55,059 nt of DNA from Desmonostoc geniculatum HA4340-LM1 (lineage in GTDB: Bacteria > Cyanobacteriota > Cyanobacteriia > Cyanobacteriales > Nostocaceae). Position 1 is the first letter of the stretch; every line of letters begins with the position of its first letter. This document shows, piece by piece, positions 48,581-55,059 of the stretch. The notes under the pieces were generated by a model, which saw nothing but the letters and a program-made list of their open reading frames with translations, was not told the origin of the DNA and did no database searches. The stretch is taken from NCBI GenBank assembly GCA_019359545.1, contig JAHHHB010000039.1, forward strand, positions 1-55,059, read 5' to 3'. The position numbers and the translations under genes were made by a program.

Positions 48581-48817
48581 ATGATGACCCAATCTAATAC
48601 TATTAAACAGCAGCAAGCCCAAAGAATATTAGAACTATTTGCGATCGCACGTCAGCGATATTTGGATACAGGAGGAAATCCTCAACGCATTCCCAGCGGA
48701 CTCAAGGAAGATGATTATATGACAGATGAGGAAAGGCAAGAAGCATTGGTATTAGGAAGACAAATTTTTCCACAAGAATATGTTGATAACTTTTTACAAC
48801 AGCGTCAAAACAGTTAG
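48581..48817 (+). CDS. Small hypothetical protein beside Uma2
   Basis: The protein has 78 residues: MMTQSNTIKQQQAQRILEL, then a basic helix and an acidic C-terminal half (LKEDDYMTDEERQEALVLGRQ). It is soluble and helical. I do not recognise the family. Its position directly after the Uma2 gene, and the presence of a related fragment directly before that gene, hint that the two proteins belong together. Confidence 0.6.
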   Translation: MMTQSNTIKQQQAQRILELFAIARQRYLDTGGNPQRIPSGLKEDDYMTDEERQEALVLGRQIFPQEYVDNFLQQRQNS

Positions 48818-48828
48818 TCAGTATTTTC

Positions 48829-49071
48829 TCACGCCACATTTTTGACTGAGATAATTCCCTCACCACACCACTGGATAAGTAGCCATCTGTCAGAATCTTT
48901 ATCCAGTGCTAGCTTGAGACGGAAATTAAAAACTTCTTGCCAAACCTCTATCCCATATTGGGATATAAAATCTGCCTCCAGTTTTTGGAACTGTTCCCAT
49001 TGCCGATTTCAGATAGCGGTAAGCATGGGAACGATCGCGGTAATTGGGACTTGTGCCGCGACTGGTGTCAT
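48829..49071 (-). pseudogene. Small gene with an in-frame TGA, coupled to the pentapeptide gene
   Basis: An ATG (49069-49071) overlaps the TAA of the pentapeptide-repeat gene as TAATG. Reading on gives 20 codons (MTPVAAQVPITAIVPMLTAI), a TGA at codon 21 (49009-49011), then 59 further protein-like codons (NRQWEQFQKLEADFI, then YGIEVWQEVFNFRLKLALDK and WLLIQWCG) to a TGA at 48829. Frame is kept throughout, so a single substitution (for example CGA to TGA) would explain the stop. The intact form would be about 80 residues. Confidence 0.6.
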
Positions 49072-49712
49072 TATTTACCCCCACCTTCAACCACTGTACC
49101 CACCACACACGCCTTATCCAAATTAACACCGCTCAAATTCGCCCCCTCTAACTCTGCACAGAGCAAATTTGCGCCAGAAAAATTCGCTCCTGCCAAATTT
49201 GCACCACGCAAGTCAGCTTCTTCCAGGTTTGCTTCACTCAATAATGCCCCTTGCAAATCAGCACGACTCAAGTCTGCACCTTTGAGATTTGCCCCAGTTA
49301 GGTTTACACCTCGTAAGTCAGCACCGCGCAAATCCACACCTTGCAAGTTCACATTCATCAAGTTGGCACCACTAACGAAAGCACCCGCCAAAGATACATC
49401 GCTGAGTTTGGCTCCCATCAAGTTAGCACCCCGCAGATTGCTACCCCGTAAGTCAGCACCAGTTAAATCTGCTTGCATCAGGTTTGCTCCCATAAGGTTC
49501 GCCCGCAAGTCGGTTCCTTGGAGGTTTGCTCCCATTAAATTCGCTCCCTCTAAATGCCCACCTTCGAGTTTAGAAGCAGCGAAGTTAACACCGACAAGGG
49601 TGGCACCAGCAAGATTAATTCGGTTTAAATCGAGTCGAGAAAGTTCCTCGTCTTCTAAATTTGCCCCAGGAAATTGTTTGAGTTTTCCTAATTTGATAGC
49701 TTCAATATTCAT
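49071..49712 (-). CDS. Pentapeptide repeat protein
   Basis: The protein has 213 residues. After a short N-terminal cap (MNIEAIKLGKLKQFPGA) it is made of tandem A(N/D)LXX pentapeptides (LEGANLMGANLQGTDL, LMQADLTGADLRGSNL), which fold as a right-handed quadrilateral beta-helix. One repeat is irregular (LRANLMGA). No signal peptide is present. The function of such proteins is generally unknown. Its ATG overlaps the stop of the upstream DICT gene (ATGA), so the two are translationally coupled. Confidence 0.93.
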   Translation of the reverse strand: MNIEAIKLGKLKQFPGANLEDEELSRLDLNRINLAGATLVGVNFAASKLEGGHLEGANLMGANLQGTDLRANLMGANLMQADLTGADLRGSNLRGANLMGAKLSDVSLAGAFVSGANLMNVNLQGVDLRGADLRGVNLTGANLKGADLSRADLQGALLSEANLEEADLRGANLAGANFSGANLLCAELEGANLSGVNLDKACVVGTVVEGGGK

Positions 49713-51097
49713 TTGTAGTAAGTACCAATCTCCTCACTTGTCTTGCTGTGGCTATCCCACTGGGAATCAAGTAGCCAAACGCCGCTGCTGACTTTGGGTG
49801 TCATTATGGGCAAGTCGAGTCCCTGTTGTAAACCCATAACTAATAAAGCTAGGGTATCTATAAGTTTAGGATCAAAGCGGGTAGATTGTTGCTGTCTGCA
49901 CTCATCTAAAGCTTGACTAAATATTTCTTGGCGATTTTGATTTGAGGATTTTCGTTGATTTATCCGCCACTGAAAGTCTGCCAATAATGCCAAAATTCTC
50001 GACTCTAAGGGAATTTCATCTCCAGCTAAACCTGCTGGTTCCCCTGTGCCATTCCACCATTCGGTTTGGTGAGTAATAATTTGGGCAACTGCTCGCAGCC
50101 GTGGCATGGTTCGCAATACCTTTGCCCCTGGTATTAAAGGACAACTAGGAGCATCTTCTCGATCGTTAATGCTTATTGTATCATAAGTGAGAACACTTTC
50201 TGCTTTTTGTAATGGATCTATGCGATGCAACAAAGCTGCTAGCCGCAATCTCTTAATCTGCCATGCAGGAAGATCCAAAAGCTGAGCGATCGCTTCCGCA
50301 AGTCCTACTACTTCCGCAGCTGCCATTGGATTGTTGACATCTGCTATGTCCAGCAGTTGCGCCATCCGCAAAAATGCCTGGATTTCGTTAGAAACCAAGT
50401 TCCGATCTAGGGTTTGTTGCTGGAGGGCTGTCGGGATGGATAAACTGTCTTGCCCAGTTTGGAGATAATCGACTACACGGGAAACAACTGCACCCAAATT
50501 TTCTAATCTGGCAGTAGATGGTATTATGTCCTGCTTATGGGCAACGAGTTGATTTCCTAGTTCTGGGTTGTATTTTTTGATGTGAGCGATCGCTATTTCT
50601 GCTGTCTCTTGCACTAACTCTGGCTCAAATGTCCACAGTCCGTAGAATTTGCGCTCTAAGTCTGATGCCGGTATTCCACTGCTGCCATAATCAGCCGCCG
50701 ATAGTTCTTGACAAATTACCATTGCTGTGTAATTCGGCGACAAAATAATTAAGTGCCACTCTTGCGCTACTGGATCTGCCGGATCTAATGCTACTAAGTC
50801 TACATTGGGTAGAAGGCTTGTAGGATGTTCGGCAAAGCCAGCGTCAGGGGCAGCCATGATGGTAATTTTGCGGCTGCGCTGGGCGATGTCTGCATATCTT
50901 TGAGCTTCTTGCAGATACCATTTACCCTGTTGGAAGGCTGTGATGACTAGAGGGCGATCGTCATCTGCTAGGATATGGTCTTCCAGGGCATGGCAGAGGG
51001 ATACTAAGGTATTTTTGTAGTACACCCCGAATCGAATTGGCCTGGTGCTGTGGCGATGAGCTATTTCTAGCTGTTGTAGGATTGAACCTTCTAACAT
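49709..51097 (-). CDS. DICT sensory domain protein with degenerate HD-GYP region
   Basis: The protein has 462 residues. Residues ~10-175 match the DICT domain (diguanylate-cyclase/two-component associated sensor), for example FGVYYKNTLVSLCHALEDHI and WHLIILSPNY. The C-terminal half resembles an HD-GYP phosphodiesterase: LRLAALLHRIDPLQ, then HQTEWWNGTGEPAGLAGDEIPLESRILALL. The metal His-Asp is replaced by His-Arg, and GYP by GEP, so c-di-GMP hydrolysis is doubtful. It may act as a sensor or binding protein. It is 103 bp downstream of the radical SAM gene and overlaps the pentapeptide gene. Confidence 0.82.
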   Translation of the reverse strand: MLEGSILQQLEIAHRHSTRPIRFGVYYKNTLVSLCHALEDHILADDDRPLVITAFQQGKWYLQEAQRYADIAQRSRKITIMAAPDAGFAEHPTSLLPNVDLVALDPADPVAQEWHLIILSPNYTAMVICQELSAADYGSSGIPASDLERKFYGLWTFEPELVQETAEIAIAHIKKYNPELGNQLVAHKQDIIPSTARLENLGAVVSRVVDYLQTGQDSLSIPTALQQQTLDRNLVSNEIQAFLRMAQLLDIADVNNPMAAAEVVGLAEAIAQLLDLPAWQIKRLRLAALLHRIDPLQKAESVLTYDTISINDREDAPSCPLIPGAKVLRTMPRLRAVAQIITHQTEWWNGTGEPAGLAGDEIPLESRILALLADFQWRINQRKSSNQNRQEIFSQALDECRQQQSTRFDPKLIDTLALLVMGLQQGLDLPIMTPKVSSGVWLLDSQWDSHSKTSEEIGTYYK

Positions 51098-51200
51098 GAG
51101 TTTGGGATTTTATGAAAACGAACCGCTTCAGGCGCTGAGGGCGCTGAGGAAGAGAGGGGAGAAATTCAAAATTATGAATAGCCCCAGATTCTTATGTATT

Positions 51201-52793
51201 TTATGATACACCTGCTAGCTGTTTTTCTTTCTTCTCTATTGGTGAAGAAAGTGCTGCTTCTAAGTCGGCACAACCGAGTTTTTCTTCTAAAATATTCATG
51301 ACTTCACGGCCGAAGTCGTTGGGATTTTGTTGCCAAGCTTGTAAACAGACTTCTCCAAAGAATGAACCAAGGGGTTCGGGGTTCCAAAGCAGTTTTTTGG
51401 CTGTCCAGGGCATCAGGCTCATTGGATTATACCCTGGTTTGAGGATGCCTTCTTTGAAGGCGTATTCTTCTAAATGGGTATGGGGTTGGAGTCCAATAAA
51501 GAAGATGGCAGGTTCGACTTTATCAGCACCAAAAATTCGCTCTAATTCCCGGTGGTAGGCGATGGTTTGGCGGATGGTTTCGGGACGTTCGTCAATGACG
51601 TTAAAGGAGTAGTTGACGGAAACCAAGTCGTTGAAACCAGCGGCTTTTAAGTCACGACAGTTTTGTAAGACGGTTCGGAGGTTGTAACCCATCCGCATTT
51701 TCCGCACGAGTTCTTGAGAACCGCTGGTAATGCCAATTTCAAAGTAGTTCATCCCTGTTTTGGCCATCAAGTCACACAATTGAGGTGTCAAATTGTCGGC
51801 TCGAATGTAAGCTGCCCAGTGGATGTCTGTCATACCAGAATAGACGATTTTTTGCAAGAGTTCTATGGCATCGTCAATAAATTTGCGTGCGGGGATAAAT
51901 TGGGCATCGGTAAACCAGAAGTTGCGAATGCCGCGATCGTATAATTGGCGCATCTCGGCAACTACTTCATCTGCTGGGTTGATGCGTACTTGTTTACCCT
52001 CAACAACCGTATAAACGCAATAACAACAGTTGTGAGGACAACCACGCTTGGTTTGTACGCCTATATAAAAGTCTTCCTCTTGCAGATAATAGTTAAATTC
52101 CGGCCAGATGCTTTCGATATAGTCGTAGTTGCAAGCTGTTTTTTCTAGGGGAGTGGGTTGTTCGTGAATTAGCCGTTTTCGTGGTTGAGTTTCTCCCACA
52201 ACATAACAGCGTTCATCTCGAAACTCTCTGCCACTTAAAAGCTTTTCTAGCAGAGTTTCCCCTTCACCCACAGAAATAATTGTCCCTTGGGGTAAGCTTT
52301 TACCCAGTTGTTCGTAAAAGACGCTGACTGCACCACCACCTACAACTGTACGGGCATGAGAATGATATTTTTGGGCACGCTTTAAACCGCGCTCGATCAA
52401 GCCTTGGTTACGCCACAATTCTACATAGTAAGCAATGAAGATTCGCAAACCGCCCAATGCCCCACGTAGTTTTAATAGAGGATTCTTGGCGTAGTAAAAT
52501 TCAAAGGCATTTTGTAGCGGGTTACCACCACGTCCGCCAACTGGAGCATAAATTTGAATATCCCGCCAAGAAAATACTAGTAGTGTAGGTTTAAATTCAT
52601 CGATACACCGATCCAAAGCCGAGGTGTAGTCTAAAGGTGGTACTGTTCCCAAATCAAAGATGCGCTGTTCGATGTTGGGAAATTGTTTGTGGACATGATC
52701 GCTCAGGTAGACAACCCCAATAGGAAAGATGGGGTTGCAGGGAAGGCGAACGTAAAGAATCCGATTTTCCATCATGGGTGTTTTGACTGCCAT
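51201..52793 (-). CDS. Radical SAM protein, high-light acclimation type
   Basis: The protein has 530 residues. An N-terminal B12-binding-like domain (RILYVRLPCNPIFPIGVVYLSDHV) precedes the radical SAM core with the cluster motif RGCPHNCCYC (C-x3-C-x2-C) and the SAM-binding IRADNLTP region. The sequence fits a cyanobacterial family that is annotated as a photosystem II high-light acclimation radical SAM protein; I recognise it from memory and cannot confirm it. The start ATG at 52793 has GGCAAG upstream; an ATG eight codons on is an alternative. It heads a minus-strand gene string. Confidence 0.82.
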   Translation of the reverse strand: MAVKTPMMENRILYVRLPCNPIFPIGVVYLSDHVHKQFPNIEQRIFDLGTVPPLDYTSALDRCIDEFKPTLLVFSWRDIQIYAPVGGRGGNPLQNAFEFYYAKNPLLKLRGALGGLRIFIAYYVELWRNQGLIERGLKRAQKYHSHARTVVGGGAVSVFYEQLGKSLPQGTIISVGEGETLLEKLLSGREFRDERCYVVGETQPRKRLIHEQPTPLEKTACNYDYIESIWPEFNYYLQEEDFYIGVQTKRGCPHNCCYCVYTVVEGKQVRINPADEVVAEMRQLYDRGIRNFWFTDAQFIPARKFIDDAIELLQKIVYSGMTDIHWAAYIRADNLTPQLCDLMAKTGMNYFEIGITSGSQELVRKMRMGYNLRTVLQNCRDLKAAGFNDLVSVNYSFNVIDERPETIRQTIAYHRELERIFGADKVEPAIFFIGLQPHTHLEEYAFKEGILKPGYNPMSLMPWTAKKLLWNPEPLGSFFGEVCLQAWQQNPNDFGREVMNILEEKLGCADLEAALSSPIEKKEKQLAGVS

Positions 52794-53036
52794 CTTGCCA
52801 ATTTTCGGGGGAAAGCGAGAAAAATTTGAGTTTTAACGGGTGTTTTTGTTTGTTTGGCTTTTATTTATCAGAATTTTGCTTGATATTGAAGCCGATTATT
52901 GGTATTTCCTAGTTTTTGTTCCCAATTCTGGGAATCAATAAAGTTAGTGTCCACGCTAAATGCATGTAATTGACAGACATTTCTGAAGATATTTTTCATC
53001 AGAATTCTCCAAGAAACCCTGCCCTTCGAGGGCAGT

Positions 53037-53399
53037 GGAGCAACATTGGTTTTTGAAGACCTCACAAACATTCGTGGCAGAGCCAAAACTCAGAAGGCTC
53101 AACGTCGTAGACTGCATGGATGGAGCTTTGCTCAGTTCCAGGCATTCGTGACCTACAAAGCTGAAGCTAGAGGCGTAACCATAGGGTTTGTTGACCCACG
53201 CTACACCTCGCAGAAATGCAGCCAATGTGGACATATTGAGCGAGGTAATCGCCCCTCTCAGGCTGAGTTTCGGTGTAAGAAGTGTAGGTACGAATGCCAT
53301 GCGGATTACAACGCTGCGGTGAATATTCGTGAGGATTTTCTAAAACTCAGGGCATCAGTCAATGTGCCTATTGCAGTCTGCCCGGAAACGGGAATTTGA
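53037..53399 (+). pseudogene. TnpB fragment, C-terminal half (IS200/IS605 family)
   Basis: About 120 codons are preserved. They start at ATLVFEDLTNIRGR (RuvC-II Glu) and continue through WSFAQFQAFVTYKAEARG and a zinc ribbon (CSQCG, then CKKC) to the RuvC-III aspartate in ADYNAAVNI. The N-terminal half, including RuvC-I, is absent, and no in-frame ATG begins the frame. The sequence directly upstream is a CTGCCC/GGGCAG hairpin (53019-53035). It is therefore inactive as a nuclease on its own. Confidence 0.85.
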
Positions 53400-53450
53400 A
53401 TTGCAAGCTCCGTGGCTTCAGCCCGGAGGTGTTGACATAGCTTTACGATA
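53400..53450 (+). mobile_element. IS200/IS605-type right-end hairpin
   Basis: CTCCG...CGGAG (53408-53428), with the GTGGCTTCAGCC loop, follows the TnpB stop by 8 bp. Hairpins at this position are typical transposase-recognised right ends and the 3' scaffold region of TnpB-associated guide RNAs. The remaining DNA to 53816 is AT-rich and shows no gene. Confidence 0.6.
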
Positions 53451-53816
53451 ACATTGAGTTTATTCATTAAGCGACCATCTGGGCGTATTAATTTTGAGAT
53501 AGATATAAAGAGCAAAACTGATTTGTTCACTACATAAAAAGCAAGGGGATCATCGTCAGAATAATGTCCTAATTATCTGTCTTCAGGGAATTAAAGATTT
53601 TATACTGGGTAAAAATATCTAAAACTTTTACTTGTAGTGTATAATTGCGAAAAAGGCATAAATAATTACAAAATTTTCATAACCATAAATATTTCTTTAG
53701 ATAGAAATAATCTATAAATATTCAGTTGGTATTCACAGTTACAGCAACTGGGGATCAGTCGGTGCTAGGCTTGGGTAGTGTAATGTAAAATTGTGGCGTA
53801 AAGCTCCTCAGCAGTT

Positions 53817-54212
53817 ATGGCTCAAATTTTAGATCCTCTACCACCTGAGCAATCGGGGAAAATTCTCTGCTGCTACATTAATGCCACGAGCAAAATACAG
53901 GTAGCTCGCATCTCTAACATTCCCAATTGGTATTTTGAAAGGGTTGTTTTTCCAGGACAACGCCTAGTGTTTGAAGCTCCGCGAAAAGCTCAAATGGAGA
54001 TTCACACGGGTATGATGGCTAGTGCAATTTTATCCGATAAGATTCCGTGCGATCGCCTGATGCTTGATGAACCTAGCAATTATGAGTTAGATACAGACTC
54101 ATCATTTGGAAAAGACCCTATAGATACCACGACAATGGTGCAGCAACTTAATACAAATACCGGAGATAGTATAAAACCCTTACAAATCGCTGGTTTAGCA
54201 GCTGTTGATTAA
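53817..54212 (+). CDS. DUF1830 family protein
   Basis: The protein has 131 residues. The first ~85 residues match cyanobacterial DUF1830: ILCCYINATSKIQVARISNIPNWYFERVVFPGQRLVFEA. The rest is a variable, acidic and disordered tail. The pair of cysteines near the start (CCYI) is conserved. The function is unknown. It ends in a strong intrinsic terminator. Confidence 0.9.
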   Translation: MAQILDPLPPEQSGKILCCYINATSKIQVARISNIPNWYFERVVFPGQRLVFEAPRKAQMEIHTGMMASAILSDKIPCDRLMLDEPSNYELDTDSSFGKDPIDTTTMVQQLNTNTGDSIKPLQIAGLAAVD

Positions 54213-54237
54213 AAAAAACAATTTGGCTCAATTTCTA

Positions 54238-54263
54238 GGTTGCTGAATTCAGCAGCCTTTTTT
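54238..54263 (+). terminator. Intrinsic terminator after the DUF1830 gene
   Basis: The stem GGTTGCTG / CAGCAGCC (one wobble pair) with an AATT loop is followed by six T residues. Confidence 0.85.
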
Positions 54264-54311
54264 ATTTATTGCCCCATGCCCAATGCCCCACCGTCATCTA
54301 CAATCATTCTT

Positions 54312-54773
54312 ATGAATCTGCCTTCATTTCTTTGGTTGTGGAAAATGGCCGCCTGGTCGATGGGGTTATCCTTGCTGGCATACCTGATGTTAGCAGTTAC
54401 AGGCGTTTGGATGTTCCGGGCGAGAACTTCGCAGCAATTTCCTTTTATTCCGTTATTTATGGGTGGAAATAGAGGAGTGCGATCGCTCCACTATCTCATG
54501 GGCATCAGCATGGTAAGTTTAGTGCTACTATTGCTGGCGATCGGCATTGTTGGCACTTTGGGCCACTTTGGTTCTCTGGGACACTCGTCACACTTAGCTG
54601 CTGGATTGATTGTGGTAGCCTTGGTTTTACTGTCTGCTTTCAGTGCAACGCAAATTACTCCCAGACGACCTTGGGCTAGACTTTTACACATCAGCGTAAA
54701 TATTATTTTGTTTGTAGGATTTGCCTGGGTATCCCTTAGTGGTTGGATCGTAGTACAAAAGTATTTACCTTAA
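54312..54773 (+). CDS. DUF4079 family membrane protein
   Basis: The protein has 153 residues from ATG 54312 (MNLPSFLWLWKMAAWS); upstream in-frame codons contain CCCAATG repeat DNA and are not conserved. Four hydrophobic helices are visible (17-36, about 62-85, 95-115 and 125-148), with histidines in SLHYLMG and GHSSHLAAGL arranged as in cytochrome b561/ferric-reductase-like membrane proteins. Haem binding is plausible but unproven. The family is cyanobacterial and plastid-related. Confidence 0.86.
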   Translation: MNLPSFLWLWKMAAWSMGLSLLAYLMLAVTGVWMFRARTSQQFPFIPLFMGGNRGVRSLHYLMGISMVSLVLLLLAIGIVGTLGHFGSLGHSSHLAAGLIVVALVLLSAFSATQITPRRPWARLLHISVNIILFVGFAWVSLSGWIVVQKYLP

Positions 54774-54785
54774 TTTCATTAATCA

Positions 54786-55042
54786 CGGTAGACGTTTTAG
54801 ACCAAGTTTTCAAACCAGAAATTTTGCCAACAGGTGCTATTGGTATAGACTTGGGTTGTAATTCAGCCTTATCAATTACTGACGGAGAGAATCATCAACA
54901 AATCGATGCTCCTAAGTTTTTGAGAAATGCGCTTAGGGACTTGCGAAAAAATAAAGTACCAGTAATTCTAGAATATTTAGGAAGCGCGGATCTATCAGCC
55001 CTCACTAAATCTGTAGAATGGAAATCCCTCAAGTCATGCTGA
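54786..55042 (+). pseudogene. TnpB fragment, RuvC-I region
   Basis: The frame reads TVDVLDQVFKPEILPTGAIGIDLGCNSALSITDGENHQQIDAPKFLRNA, where GIDLG carries the first RuvC aspartate. From about residue 55 the similarity stops and the frame continues as RDLRKNKVPVILEYLGSA to a TGA at 55042, which is not TnpB-like. This is therefore a TnpB middle part joined to unrelated sequence. It is on the same strand as, but downstream of, the C-terminal fragment at 53037. Confidence 0.7.
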
Positions 55043-55059
55043 CCGACACTATCAAATCT

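Noticed and set aside
48842..49791. Plus-strand ORFs opposite the pentapeptide repeat gene
   Set aside because: Their Ala-Pro-Lys-rich repeats are the antisense of the A(N/D)LXX codons.
1..55059. CRISPR arrays, tRNA and rRNA genes
   Set aside because: No spaced direct-repeat array, cloverleaf-like sequence with a T-loop motif, or rRNA signature was recognised; the tandem repeats present are heptamers without spacers.

Overview
The window is chromosomal DNA of a filamentous, probably heterocyst-forming cyanobacterium of the Nostoc/Anabaena group. The evidence is the very frequent HIP1 octamer GCGATCGC, cyanobacterium-restricted families (DUF1825, DUF1997, DUF1830, DUF4079, DICT domain), many intergenic heptanucleotide tandem repeats (CCCAATG, GTCATTG, GATTTTA, TTCAAAA types), and the arrangement of a large glutamate synthase close to an IscA-like gene and the str ribosomal operon. 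No rRNA, tRNA, CRISPR array or prophage was seen. Species identity cannot be settled from the sequence alone.

Layout. 0-7 kb: an orphan response regulator, a small coiled-coil ORF, a MITE-like element, uvrC, a zinc-ribbon mini-protein, a phosphoribosyltransferase, and a family-4 uracil-DNA glycosylase interrupted by a full intein with a LAGLIDADG endonuclease. 7-16 kb: a Ser-rich heptad-repeat membrane protein, DUF29 flanked by a duplicated broken gene end, an exported hypothetical coupled to pyrF, tyrS, a class A penicillin-binding protein, DUF1825, a broken TPR gene, a TM2 protein with an HhH protein, and lepB. 16-28 kb: a long AT-rich gap with an orphan terminator, a polysaccharide deacetylase, a fold-back repeat element, ferredoxin-type glutamate synthase, a NAGPA-type exported protein, a cupin and an IscA-like protein. 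28-34 kb: the str operon rpsL-rpsG-fusA-tuf-rpsJ with repeat-laden spacers, then a LON-domain protein. 34-43 kb: pheA, DUF1997, rnhB-rne, a structured intergenic stretch, and a radical SAM/DUF2344 fusion carrying two repeat-derived in-frame inserts. 43-55 kb: a STAS protein, an aminotransferase, clpS, a CPBP protease, a Uma2 endonuclease between two related small ORFs, a minus-strand gene string (radical SAM, DICT plus degenerate HD-GYP, pentapeptide repeat, and a small gene with an in-frame stop), then DUF1830 and DUF4079 genes bracketed by two different TnpB fragments.

Most of the content is housekeeping: translation, cell wall, DNA repair, nitrogen assimilation and RNA decay. The unusual layer is how deeply mobile or repetitive DNA has entered these genes. 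An intein sits exactly at a predicted iron-sulfur ligand of the glycosylase. A heptamer repeat supplies the likely -35 box of the str operon. Dispersed palindromes are translated inside a radical SAM enzyme. MITE-like and fold-back elements lie between genes. The intein is the strongest candidate for a noteworthy system; the other items are mainly genome-plasticity signals.
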